This document shows, in pieces, positions 24,824-32,787 of a stretch of DNA of 48,534 nt. Position 1 is the first letter of the stretch. Each line of letters begins with the position of its first letter. This DNA comes from Methanomassiliicoccaceae archaeon (GTDB taxonomy: Archaea > Thermoplasmatota > Thermoplasmata > Methanomassiliicoccales > Methanomethylophilaceae). The notes below the pieces were generated by a model, which did not search any database, was not told where the DNA came from, and saw only the letters and a program-made list of their open reading frames with translations. The translations under genes and the position numbers were made by a program. The stretch spans positions 1 through 48,534 of the forward strand of contig PWHV01000028.1 in the NCBI GenBank assembly GCA_003555025.1, given 5' to 3'.

Positions 24824-25627
24824 TTGAGGAACAAGATTCTAGACCTGGAGTCCCAGTCCGACACCGACCGCATGATGGCCCTCTTCATCGACGGGGACAA
24901 CATCTCCCACAACTACATCAACGACATCATCAAAGAATCGTCGAAGTTCGGCCAGGTCGTCATGAAACGCGTCTACGGCAACTGGAACTCCGATGAGATG
25001 CGCGGTTGGAGGGACAGGCTGCAGGACAACGCGCTCACCCCCTGCCAGGTCTTCCCCAACGTCAAGGGCAAGAACGCCACCGACTCCGCCCTCATAATCG
25101 ATGTGATGGACATCATGCACGAAGGGACCATCGGCGGCTTCTGCATCGTCACCAGTGACAGCGACTTCACCGCCTTGGCCCTGAGGGTGAAGGAGCACGG
25201 CAAGTTCGTCCTCGGCCTCGGCTCGCGCAGTACCCACAAGTCATTCACCAACGCCTGCACCAAGTTCACCCTGTTGGAGAACCTCGGCGAGGGGGGCTCC
25301 AAGAAGCAGCCCGTCAAGAAGGCCCCTCCCAAAAAGCCAGAGAAGCCCAACGGCAACGGCGCCGCGGAGAAGAAGCCTGCCAAGCCCAAGAAGGAGGAGG
25401 ACGAGCTTCTGGAGCTTCTGCTGGACGCCTATGACAACGTCGACACCGACAAAGGCTCGGTGCATCTTTCGGTGGTCATCGAGTACATCAACAAGATCGA
25501 CCCCGGATTCGACCCGCGCAACTACGGAGTGAGCAAGAGCATCAAGCTCATAGAGATGTACCCCGAGCATTTCTCCATCGAGAAGGAGAAGGGGTACTCG
25601 GTGGTCATAAGCAAGATATCCAAATGA
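24824..25627 (+). CDS. NYN-domain nuclease with C-terminal LOTUS/OST-HTH domain
   Basis: A 267-residue protein. Residues 17-150 are a NYN (PIN-like) domain with acidic sites D23/D25 (FIDGDN), D87 (ATDSAL) and D112/D114 (TSDSDF), the constellation of metal-dependent RNases. A Lys/Pro/Glu-rich linker (156-192) leads to a LOTUS-like winged helix (193-265), an RNA-binding domain. The architecture is that of the LabA/DUF88 group; an RNA-degrading role is inferred. Start: TTG 24824 after AAGGTG; the first in-frame ATG (24872) would remove 16 residues but leave NYN intact. TATA-like TTAAATAAT lies at 24784-24792. Confidence 0.8.
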   Translation: MRNKILDLESQSDTDRMMALFIDGDNISHNYINDIIKESSKFGQVVMKRVYGNWNSDEMRGWRDRLQDNALTPCQVFPNVKGKNATDSALIIDVMDIMHEGTIGGFCIVTSDSDFTALALRVKEHGKFVLGLGSRSTHKSFTNACTKFTLLENLGEGGSKKQPVKKAPPKKPEKPNGNGAAEKKPAKPKKEEDELLELLLDAYDNVDTDKGSVHLSVVIEYINKIDPGFDPRNYGVSKSIKLIEMYPEHFSIEKEKGYSVVISKISK

Positions 25628-25657
25628 GGCCTTGCCTCACCCAGCAGGGAAAACACA

Positions 25658-25665
25658 TTTTATAC
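25658..25665 (+). promoter_or_regulatory. TATA box of the Cap15-like fusion gene
   Basis: TTTATACG lies 23-30 nt before ATG 25688, which has no ribosome site. The gene therefore appears to have its own leaderless promoter, although it follows the NYN gene by only 60 nt. Confidence 0.5.
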
Positions 25666-25687
25666 GTCCAAAGGGATTGGTATCCGC

Positions 25688-26785
25688 ATGGTCCGCTACA
25701 CGGTGAACAATGACGACCTCAGGAACACCTACATCGCGGTCGCAGCGCTCACCATGATGCTGTTCATCGCCCTCTACCTGGCCATGAACGAGCCCCAGGT
25801 GGGCTCATGGGAGCTCGCCATATTCATACTTCCGTGGGTCGCCGCGGCAGCGTATCTACTGTACAGTGCCACCGACCTCTACATTTGGAGGGGGCTCAGC
25901 ATGCTGGGCATCTTCCGCACGCCCACTTTGAAAGGGAGCTATCAGGGCAAGTACTGGGCCTCGGAGAAGGACTACGCCTCGCCCGGCGATGTGAACGTCA
26001 ACATCAGGCAGACGCTATCCGATATAGAGGTGGAGCTGGTAACGGAGGGGGAGGACCGCAAGAGGAAGAAGTACGAGGGGGTATCCGCCTCGGTCATCGA
26101 CCAGCCTTATCTCTCCTACTTATACTACCCTTTCAGCTCCGAGGAGGCCGATGACAGCGATGAGCTGAGGACCCTGCATGAGGGCTTCTGCGCCTTGGAG
26201 TTCGACAAGGACCGCTATCATGTACGCGGTCGCTACTTCACCGACGAGAAAGGAAGTATATCCGACGGGGTCCTCTCCATGGAGAGGCTCAGCGCCGAGG
26301 AGGCCGCCGACGGAGCGGCAGCGCCCGATATGGGGCCTTACACCTTGGAACGCCCCGTCCCCAAGACGGAGGCTGCCCATTCCTCTCCGGACGCCAAGGC
26401 GAAGAGGAGGAAAACGCGGTCCACCACCAACTATTCCGAGAGCCATCTCCTGGAGGGGAAATCCGACCAGATGCTGGAGATCTACGACGAGCTGAGGCGC
26501 CGCATGCTGGAGATCGACGACGGGGTCCAAGTGGTGCCGATGAAACACCACATCACATTCAAGGGAAAAAGCCCGTTCGTGGACCTGCAGCTGCAGAAGA
26601 CGCAGATAAAGATATGGTTGAACCTGAGCATCGGCGAGCTCGATGACCCGCGGGAGATCGCCCGCGACGTTTCCGACGTTAAGCACTGGGGCAGCGGGGA
26701 GTACGAGCTGGTGGTGAAGTCCGGCGAGGACATGGACTATCTGCTCATGCTCATAAAGCAGTCCTACCGCCGCAACAACTTCTGA
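25688..26785 (+). CDS. Two-helix beta-barrel (Cap15/S-2TMbeta-like) protein fused to DUF5655
   Basis: A 365-residue protein in three parts. Two membrane helices (about 12-32 and 41-62) lead into a strand-rich domain (80-201) with LKGSYQGKYW, VNVNIRQT, YLSYLYYP, TLHEGF and RGRYF in the order I recall for the S-2TMbeta domain of CBASS effector Cap15. A charged linker (202-253) joins a C-terminal DUF5655 domain (254-362: HHITFKGKSPF, KIWLNLSIGELDD, LLMLIKQSY). Cap15 is a cyclic-nucleotide-triggered membrane effector; DUF5655 often sits on nucleic-acid-processing proteins. No nucleotidyltransferase is encoded nearby. The DUF5655 call is the firmer one; the barrel call is by pattern. Confidence 0.6.
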   Translation: MVRYTVNNDDLRNTYIAVAALTMMLFIALYLAMNEPQVGSWELAIFILPWVAAAAYLLYSATDLYIWRGLSMLGIFRTPTLKGSYQGKYWASEKDYASPGDVNVNIRQTLSDIEVELVTEGEDRKRKKYEGVSASVIDQPYLSYLYYPFSSEEADDSDELRTLHEGFCALEFDKDRYHVRGRYFTDEKGSISDGVLSMERLSAEEAADGAAAPDMGPYTLERPVPKTEAAHSSPDAKAKRRKTRSTTNYSESHLLEGKSDQMLEIYDELRRRMLEIDDGVQVVPMKHHITFKGKSPFVDLQLQKTQIKIWLNLSIGELDDPREIARDVSDVKHWGSGEYELVVKSGEDMDYLLMLIKQSYRRNNF

Positions 26786-26791
26786 GCTGCG

Positions 26792-27154
26792 TCATCGGCC
26801 CTCGAAGCGGAACCTGCCCTCCGGCACGCGCATCTCGAAGCACGCCCCCTCGCCGGGCACGCCGTTCTCCACGATGCTGATGCCGCTGATGTCCAGTATC
26901 TCTTTTATGAGGGGGAGTCACAGGCCGCTGTTCCTGCCCGCTCCGCGCTCGAAGATATTCTCCTTGTCCTCCGCGGACACGCCCTGGCCGTCGTCCTGCC
27001 ATGCGATCACCAGCTCCCCGCCGTCCGCTTCACAGAGGACCTCCGCCGTGGCCGCTCCGCCGGAATGGCGTGCGGTGTTGTTGAAGAGATTGTAGAAGAC
27101 CTTGTCGATGAGAGGGTCAGCCAGCACCATGAGGCCTTTGCAACGGTCGTTCAC
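26792..27154 (-). pseudogene. Histidine-kinase ATPase-domain fragment with one in-frame TGA
   Basis: Reading from GTG 27154, 120 codons are open except for one TGA at codon 79 (26918-26920). The product matches the HATPase C-terminus of archaeal PAS kinases: LADPLIDKVFYNLFNN (N-box), WQDDGQGV (G1), IFERGAGRNSGL, then after the TGA LPLIKEILDISG and GEGACFEM. The TGA falls where GLGL usually has the second Gly (GGA to TGA). No histidine-containing domain precedes it; the GTG overlaps the cfbB stop. It is most likely a decaying kinase remnant. A sensor with the same C-terminal style is intact at 41284-44580. Confidence 0.75.
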
Positions 27155-28494
27155 CCTCGGTGCCGCTGGGCCATGGTGGCGAGCATGCGCAGCCATCCCT
27201 GATCCGCCACCGCATGTCGATGCATGTAGGTGCCGACCGCGTTGCCGGACACCATGCCGTCATGGCTGCCGTCTATGCCCGAGCCGCGCAACAGGTCGAA
27301 GGCGTACGGCAGCTCCTTGTGCAGGCGCACCCGCGAGTAATGGAACTCGTGGGCCCTCAGCCTCCGCCCGTCCCCGCGTGCCGTTGCTTCCACGTAGCAA
27401 GGCCCCTGTCTCTGGGGGGCCATCTCGGCGCTGGCGGGGAACACGCCCGCCATGCGATGACTCCGCCCCTGCGAATCCTTCAGGTCCTGGCAGAGCACCA
27501 TCATCCCGCCGCACTCCCCGTGCATCGCCGCGCCCTCCTCGTTGGCATTCTCCAGGCCTTCAAGGAAGTCGCGGTTCCCGGCCAGCTCGGCGGCGTACAG
27601 CTCGGGGTACCCGCCGCCGAGATAATGGATGTCCGCTTCCGGCAGCATGTCCCCGTCCACAGGGCTGTATCTGACCGTTGTCGCCCCCGCGGCCTCCAAG
27701 GCCTCGATGTTCTCCGGATAGTAGAAGCAGAAGGCGCGGTCATCGGGCACGGCGGCGATGAGCCCCTCCAATCCCCCGCCGCTCCGGGCCGGCTCCTCAG
27801 GGGCCTCGAGCGCGGGGGCCTCGGAGGCGATCTCCTTCAGGCGGTCGATGTCCACCTCCTCCACCAGGGACCTCAGCCTCTCGCGCAGCCCGTTGAGGGC
27901 GTCCCCGTCGTGGAGGGTGTGCAGACCAAGATGACGCTGCGGAAGGCTCTCCTCCGGCCTTCTCCTCACCACGCCCAGCACCTCCACGTCGGTGTAATGG
28001 GCCATCGCCTCCGTCAGCTTGCGGCGGTGCCCCTCTCCGGAGACGTTGTTCAATATCACCCCGGCTATGTTCACATCCGGATCGAAGGAGCGGAAGCCGT
28101 TGACCATGGCCGCGGCGCTCCTGGTGAGGGACCGGGCGTTCACCACCAGCACCACCGGGCAGCGCAGTGACTTGGCCAGCTGGGCGGTGGAGGCAGCATC
28201 GCTCAGAGCCTCCAGCCCCTCGTACAGGCCCCTGACGCCTTCGAGGACGGCGATGTCCGCCCCCGCCGATGTCCTAGCGAAATGCCCCCGCATGGCGTCC
28301 TCCGGCATCATGTAGCCGTCCAGGTTACGCGACGGTCTGCCGGTGAGGGCGCGGTGGTACATGGGGTCGATGAAGTCCGGGCCGATCTTGTAGGGCTGCA
28401 CCGCGCCGCCATCGCTCAGCACCGACATTATCCCCGAGGATATCGAGGTCTTGCCGGAGCCGCTGGAGGTCCCGGCGATGAGCAGGCGGTCCAA
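27151..28494 (-). CDS. cfbB: Ni-sirohydrochlorin a,c-diamide synthase
   Basis: A 447-residue CobB/CbiA-type amidase: AGTSSGSGKTS (7-17) is the P-loop, KIGPDFIDP the following family motif, and the C-terminal class I glutaminase has its nucleophile in MHGECGGMM and a His in HEFHYSRV. In the cfb pathway it amidates the a and c acetates of Ni-sirohydrochlorin using glutamine and ATP. Identity as CfbB rather than cobyrinate synthase rests on its position next to cfbD/cfbE. The start is TTG 28494, one nt after the cfbD stop. It is the last gene of the F430 run. Confidence 0.92.
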   Translation of the reverse strand: MDRLLIAGTSSGSGKTSISSGIMSVLSDGGAVQPYKIGPDFIDPMYHRALTGRPSRNLDGYMMPEDAMRGHFARTSAGADIAVLEGVRGLYEGLEALSDAASTAQLAKSLRCPVVLVVNARSLTRSAAAMVNGFRSFDPDVNIAGVILNNVSGEGHRRKLTEAMAHYTDVEVLGVVRRRPEESLPQRHLGLHTLHDGDALNGLRERLRSLVEEVDIDRLKEIASEAPALEAPEEPARSGGGLEGLIAAVPDDRAFCFYYPENIEALEAAGATTVRYSPVDGDMLPEADIHYLGGGYPELYAAELAGNRDFLEGLENANEEGAAMHGECGGMMVLCQDLKDSQGRSHRMAGVFPASAEMAPQRQGPCYVEATARGDGRRLRAHEFHYSRVRLHKELPYAFDLLRGSGIDGSHDGMVSGNAVGTYMHRHAVADQGWLRMLATMAQRHRG

Positions 28495-28495
28495 T

Positions 28496-29575
28496 TCAGG
28501 CCTCCCTGTCGCTGAGCAGCTGGCGGATGGTGTCCCCGGTCTCCGAGGGTATGACTTCGCTGGCGCCCATGACCAGAGAGTGGGAGGCTATCTCCCCCAC
28601 CGCCGCCCGGTGCCCTCTCTGGAGCAGATGGGCGAGTATGCGGGGCTGGTCGGTGACCAGCACGTCATCCGCGTCAAGGGGGTCGTAGGCGTGCGGCACG
28701 CCGGTGAAGACCAACAGGTCGCTGTCGCGGCCCTCCAGCAGGGCTTTTGTCCTCTCGCCGGTGACGGCGTACTCGTCCAGACCTCCGGATATGTCCGGGT
28801 CAATGCCCGCCGCCTCCATGCAGGCTTCGATGTCCCTCGCGTAGCGCCTGATCCTCGGGAGTCCCGCCCCGGTATCGATGTTCATGATGTGGCCGGCCTC
28901 CCCTCCCAACGCCTCGGCGGCCTCCTGCACCGCGGCGTTGATGTCGGCGAAACGATAGCCCAGCTCCTTCTTGGCGTTCATGACCACGTCCACCCTGCCG
29001 CCCGCGGACAGCACGTCGGCGATCCTTTTGGCCACGGCGTACTTGGTGGGCCCGCGGGAGGGGGTTATGTATCCTCCCTTGGCCATGCCGCCCCGCCTCT
29101 CCATGGCGGTGGCGGACCGCAGCAGCCGCTTCTGCCTCTCCAGCTCGCGACCGTCGATGATGCCGGCCTTGGAGGCCGCCTCCATGGTCCGCACCGCGCC
29201 CTCGGTGTTGTCGCCCATGCAGCCATGGACGTCCACGAACAGCACCGGGGCATCGACTCCCTCCAGATGGACGGCGTTGAAGTCCTCGCCGATGATCATC
29301 GAGGCGCAGGTCCCCACCACCCCTATCCGTTGCGGTGAGAACAGCCCGTCCACCTCCCGTATGACGTCCTGGAGGGAGTCGGTGGCGCCGAATATCAGCC
29401 CCGTCTCGTCCATGGCGGTGGTGACCACCCGCACCCCCGCCTCCTCCAGCATGCGGGAGGCCATGAACCCGCAACCGGAGGGCCCGTGCATGACTATGAC
29501 GTCGGCGTCGAGGTCGCGGAGGGTGTACATGGAGGCGACGATGGGGTTGGGCCGCGGATGCAGCACGCGGCTCAT
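28496..29575 (-). CDS. cfbD: Ni-sirohydrochlorin a,c-diamide reductive cyclase, NifD-like subunit
   Basis: A 359-residue nitrogenase-like protein. Cysteines in HGPSGCGFMA, GVVGTCASMIIGED and VHGCMGDN are in the positions that hold the inter-subunit [4Fe-4S] cluster in this family. With the NifH-like CfbC it carries out the ATP-driven six-electron reduction and gamma-lactam ring closure that makes seco-F430. Its ATG overlaps the cfbE stop (ATGA). The partner cfbC is in the same run but eleven genes away, at 37758-38522. Confidence 0.93.
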   Translation of the reverse strand: MSRVLHPRPNPIVASMYTLRDLDADVIVMHGPSGCGFMASRMLEEAGVRVVTTAMDETGLIFGATDSLQDVIREVDGLFSPQRIGVVGTCASMIIGEDFNAVHLEGVDAPVLFVDVHGCMGDNTEGAVRTMEAASKAGIIDGRELERQKRLLRSATAMERRGGMAKGGYITPSRGPTKYAVAKRIADVLSAGGRVDVVMNAKKELGYRFADINAAVQEAAEALGGEAGHIMNIDTGAGLPRIRRYARDIEACMEAAGIDPDISGGLDEYAVTGERTKALLEGRDSDLLVFTGVPHAYDPLDADDVLVTDQPRILAHLLQRGHRAAVGEIASHSLVMGASEVIPSETGDTIRQLLSDREA

Positions 29576-30780
29576 CGGTAGGCCTCCTTCTGCAGCAGCA
29601 CCGCCGCGCCATGCTTGTCTGCCAACAAGGAGGGCTCCATGCCCTGCCCCTCCTGGTCAACCACCAGGCTCATACCTCTCCTTTCCACCGCGTCCCTTAT
29701 CGCATCGATGTCCAGGCTCTCGCAGACCTTCCTGTCCGCCGGCACCAGTACCACCGGCCTGCTGCAGGCGGGGAGCGAGTCGAGGAGATGCAGAATCGAC
29801 GGCAGCGATATGCCAGGGTTCCTCTCCAGGATGTAATGCCCTTCCCCGTGGGCATGCATCTCCCCTCTCCCCGGCACCCCCGGGAAGGAGGAGAGGGCGT
29901 CGCAGACCGTCCTCTCGTCCACTCCCATCATCAGGGCGGCGGCCACCGCCACCTCTATGGCGCTGCGGTAGGCGGCGCCGACGTACGACCCATCAAGGGT
30001 GAGGTCCACGTCCTCACTGAGATGCAATGTGGCCTTCTGACCTTGGCCCAGGGGCGGCGTCTCATGCAAGGTCAACCGTTGGCCGTGGTGTTCGACTGCG
30101 CCCACCCCCGCATCGGCGGCCAGATGATGGCCCATGGGCAGCAGGTTCCTGCCCCGGGCGGTGAGCACTGAGGCCTTGGCCTCCCTGGCGCTCCTGGTCC
30201 CGGCGGCGATGGGGTAATCGCCGCCGTCGGTGAGTACGCCGATGTCCGCCGACCCGCTCCCTCCCAATGAGACCTCGGCGACGACGACCTCCGCCCCGGT
30301 CTCAGGAACGGTGAGCAGCGAGGTGGGGTTTATGCTCAGCTCCCTCTGCAGCTGCTCCTTGCCGTCCGCGGACCAGAGCTCCCTCCCTCTCGAGGTCTGC
30401 AGCAGGACGGTCCTCCCGTGGCGGTTGAGGATGTGGGCCAGCAGGTGGCAGCTGGAGGTCTTCGCCTTCACGCCGGTCACCTCGATGCGGAACGCCGTCC
30501 CGTCGATGAAGCCCCCCACGGCCTCATGGAAGCTCCGCCGTTCCCGGCATCTCGCCGGGAGGACCAGCGCGTCGGGGCAGTGGACCGGCGAAACCAGGAG
30601 GTCGAACTCCCTCTCCGGCGGCGAGCGTTCGGCGGAGATGCCGTCGGCGCGCAGCGATGCCAGCGCCTCGTTGCTGCAAAGGCCGTACACATCCACCGCG
30701 GTCACCTGATGGCCTTGCCGGGCGAACCGCCTCGCCAGCACTTCGCCGCCGTGGGTCAGGTCGAGTATCAGGACTTCCAT
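29572..30780 (-). CDS. cfbE: Coenzyme F430 synthetase (Mur ligase-like)
   Basis: A 402-residue protein related to Mur ligases. It starts with a Rossmann-like EVLILDLTHGGE, and has VTGVKAKTSSCHLLAHIL as the modified ATP loop, PTSLLTVPETG, and a C-terminal VLVPADRKVCESLD. In the family it closes the six-membered carbocyclic ring of 15,17(3)-seco-F430 in the last step. Its ATG 30780 is ten nt after the cfbA stop. Assignment is strengthened by the cfbA-E-D-B order. Confidence 0.92.
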   Translation of the reverse strand: MEVLILDLTHGGEVLARRFARQGHQVTAVDVYGLCSNEALASLRADGISAERSPPEREFDLLVSPVHCPDALVLPARCRERRSFHEAVGGFIDGTAFRIEVTGVKAKTSSCHLLAHILNRHGRTVLLQTSRGRELWSADGKEQLQRELSINPTSLLTVPETGAEVVVAEVSLGGSGSADIGVLTDGGDYPIAAGTRSAREAKASVLTARGRNLLPMGHHLAADAGVGAVEHHGQRLTLHETPPLGQGQKATLHLSEDVDLTLDGSYVGAAYRSAIEVAVAAALMMGVDERTVCDALSSFPGVPGRGEMHAHGEGHYILERNPGISLPSILHLLDSLPACSRPVVLVPADRKVCESLDIDAIRDAVERRGMSLVVDQEGQGMEPSLLADKHGAAVLLQKEAYR

Positions 30781-30790
30781 CCCTTCTCCC

Positions 30791-31180
30791 CTATCGGAGC
30801 GTCTCTATCCTTTCCATGAGGATCTCCGCGATCCTCGGGTCGTTCCCCAGGGGCTCGCCGTATTTGACCAGCGCCTTGTGGCCGTTCATCTCCACCGTGC
30901 CGCCGTCGCTGCCCTCCGGGATCCCCAGCTTGCGGGGTATGTCCCGGGTTATGTGCACACCTGAGGCGATGAACACCGGCATCGCGTACACGGTGTCGTA
31001 CCCCTGCTCCATCATCTCGGCGAGCTTGTCGCCCACCAAGGGCATGGTCTTCTCGTTGTAGCCTATGAACACGTCCTCATGACCCTGGCGGCGGAGGTTC
31101 TCCGCCTGCAGCTCCAGGACCTGCTTGTTGTAATCGAGCTTCGAGCCGTGTCCTATCAGAAGTATCGCTTCCTTTGTCAT
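30791..31180 (-). CDS. cfbA: Sirohydrochlorin nickelochelatase (short CbiX type)
   Basis: A 129-residue short chelatase, the size of archaeal CbiX-S/CfbA. ILLIGHGSKL holds one catalytic His (LIGHGSK) and VFIASGVHITRDIP the second, the metal-binding pair. It inserts Ni(II) into sirohydrochlorin as the first committed F430 step; cobalt is also used by the family. AGGTG five nt upstream fixes ATG 31180 over an earlier in-frame codon at 31207. The 87-nt gap before it is the only sizable break in the run and carries a probable internal promoter. Confidence 0.93.
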   Translation of the reverse strand: MTKEAILLIGHGSKLDYNKQVLELQAENLRRQGHEDVFIGYNEKTMPLVGDKLAEMMEQGYDTVYAMPVFIASGVHITRDIPRKLGIPEGSDGGTVEMNGHKALVKYGEPLGNDPRIAEILMERIETLR

Positions 31181-31213
31181 TTCGGCACCTGGTAACACGA
31201 AAGGCATCCATTC

Positions 31214-31252
31214 TTAATATTAATTGTGCTAACAATTGTAATAATATTGTTA
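31214..31252 (-). promoter_or_regulatory. Internal promoter and inverted-repeat operator before cfbA
   Basis: The AT-rich gap between hemD and cfbA has TTAATATTAA (31214-31223), a TATA-like element 34-43 nt before the ATG. Directly upstream is a perfect 7-bp inverted repeat, TAACAAT, nine nt, ATTGTTA (31230-31252). This would allow cfbAEDB to be made separately from the heme-precursor genes. Confidence 0.5.
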
Positions 31253-31267
31253 CCAAAATTTTTTCCA

Positions 31268-32047
31268 TCATGACCGCAGGAACGCCTTCACGTCCTCGAG
31301 CATGCATCTGAAATCGGCCTGCGACGCTACCACGTCCACCCTAACGTCCTCATTCCGCAGGGCATCGGCGGTGGGGGGTCCGATGGCGGCCACCGTCGAA
31401 TCCGCCAGCGCCGCGCGCGCCGACCCCTCTCCCAGCAGCCGGAAGGCGTGGTCGAGGAAAGTGAGCGCCGAGAGGGCGGAGCTGAACGCGAACGCGTCCA
31501 CATCGCCGGACGCGGCCTCCGCGGCAATGCGCTCCATATCCTCGCCGATGGCCTCGGCCTCAAGGCGGTAGGCGTGAATCTCGCGTACGTCGGCCCCTGC
31601 CGCCGCCAGGGCCTCTCTGAGGAGGGGCGTCCCTTTGTCGGAACGCAGCAGCACCGCCCTCTTTCCCGCGAGGGAGGAGGAGAAATCCTCGATCAGCCCT
31701 TCCGAGGTGTAGGCGGCGGGCATCAGCGCCTCTTCCGCCCCCAGCTGCGCGAGCCTGTCCCGGGTGGCCCTTCCTATCGCTATCAGTTCGCAGCGGCGCA
31801 GCAGACGCGCCAGCCCGCCCTCGTCCCCCAGGCGGCGGGCGCAGGCGTCCACCGCGGTCACCGATGTGAACAGCGCCGCGTCCACCTTCCCGGAGGCCAG
31901 CTCGGCGAAGAACGAGTCCATCGCCTCCCCGTCCCCGGGCAGTACCCGCAGGGAGGGCGCCGCCAGCGGGCGGAAGCCCAAGGACTCGGCCGCTCGCACG
32001 GACCCCTCGAGCCTATCGCGGGGGCGGGTGAATGCTATCGTTGTCAC
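31268..32047 (-). CDS. hemD: Uroporphyrinogen-III synthase
   Basis: A 259-residue protein with the low-conservation bilobal HemD pattern: IAFTRPRDR at the start, DAALFTSVTAVDA near 60, YTSEGL then KRAVLLRSDKG at the domain swap, DAFAFSSALSALTFLDH and AAIGPPTADALR near the end. It closes hydroxymethylbilane with D-ring inversion. The start is GTG 32047, overlapping the cobA stop as GTGA. Being between cobA and cfbA makes the call secure despite weak sequence signatures. Confidence 0.88.
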   Translation of the reverse strand: MTTIAFTRPRDRLEGSVRAAESLGFRPLAAPSLRVLPGDGEAMDSFFAELASGKVDAALFTSVTAVDACARRLGDEGGLARLLRRCELIAIGRATRDRLAQLGAEEALMPAAYTSEGLIEDFSSSLAGKRAVLLRSDKGTPLLREALAAAGADVREIHAYRLEAEAIGEDMERIAAEAASGDVDAFAFSSALSALTFLDHAFRLLGEGSARAALADSTVAAIGPPTADALRNEDVRVDVVASQADFRCMLEDVKAFLRS

Positions 32048-32787
32048 CGCAGGTCCCCCAACGTTACCATCCTCTCGACGCAGCCGCCGATGACGATGAT
32101 GCCGGGGGCCTTGAGCCCTGCGCGCTCCACATCCTCGGCGGCTGTGCCCAGCCTGCTAACCAGCGTCCGCTGGCCTTCGGTGCTTCCCTCGGTCATCACC
32201 GCCACTGGGGTCTCCGCCGGCATCCCGCCCTCCAGCAGGGAGGCGGATATGGAACGCAGGTTGCCCATGCCCATGAGGACCACTATGGTCCCCTTGCTCT
32301 CAGCGAGATGCGCCCAGTCGATGCGGTCCTCATCGCGGCCGGCGCGCTCATGGCCGGTCACTATGGTCACCTGCGAGGAATGGTCGCGATGGGTGACCGG
32401 CACGCCGCAGAGCTCGGGGACGGCGATGGCCGATGTCACACCGGGGACCACGTGGACCGTGATCCCGCGGCGCCGCAGGTGCTCGGCCTCCTCCGCGCCG
32501 CGGCCGAACAGGAACGGGTCGCCGCCCTTGAGGCGGACCACCATTTTACCTTGCTCGGCAAGATCGGCGAGCCTCTCGTTTATCTCCTCTTGACGGAGGG
32601 TGTGTTCCCCTCCCCGTTTGCCGGCGTCCACCCTCTCCGCCTGAGGATTCAGTTCGAGCAGGGAGCTGTCCACCAGCGCATCGTGGACCAAAACATCCGC
32701 CTGTTGTATCAGCTCCTTCCCCCGCACGGTGAGAAGCCCCGGGTCGCCGGGGCCGGCGCCCACCAGGTGGACCTCGCCCTCATTCAA
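32044..32787 (-). CDS. cobA: Uroporphyrinogen-III C-methyltransferase (SUMT)
   Basis: A 247-residue SAM methyltransferase with GAGPGDPGLLT at the N-terminus, MVVRLKGGDPFLFGRG near 80-97 and VVPGVTSAIAVPELCGVPVTHR. It makes precorrin-2 by methylating C2 and C7, the branch point toward siroheme, cobalamin and F430. Start is TTG 32787, overlapping the hemC TGA (TTGA). It is fused to no other domain, unlike CysG; the oxidase is the separate sirC gene at 37130. Confidence 0.95.
   Translation of the reverse strand: MNEGEVHLVGAGPGDPGLLTVRGKELIQQADVLVHDALVDSSLLELNPQAERVDAGKRGGEHTLRQEEINERLADLAEQGKMVVRLKGGDPFLFGRGAEEAEHLRRRGITVHVVPGVTSAIAVPELCGVPVTHRDHSSQVTIVTGHERAGRDEDRIDWAHLAESKGTIVVLMGMGNLRSISASLLEGGMPAETPVAVMTEGSTEGQRTLVSRLGTAAEDVERAGLKAPGIIVIGGCVERMVTLGDLR

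Noticed and set aside
24824-26785. A complete CBASS operon
   Set aside because: No CD-NTase, E1/E2 or JAB gene is present; only an effector-like domain is seen.
26918-26920. In-frame TGA read as selenocysteine
   Set aside because: The family has glycine here and no selenocysteine use is known in such kinases; no stem-loop follows. A nonsense mutation is simpler.
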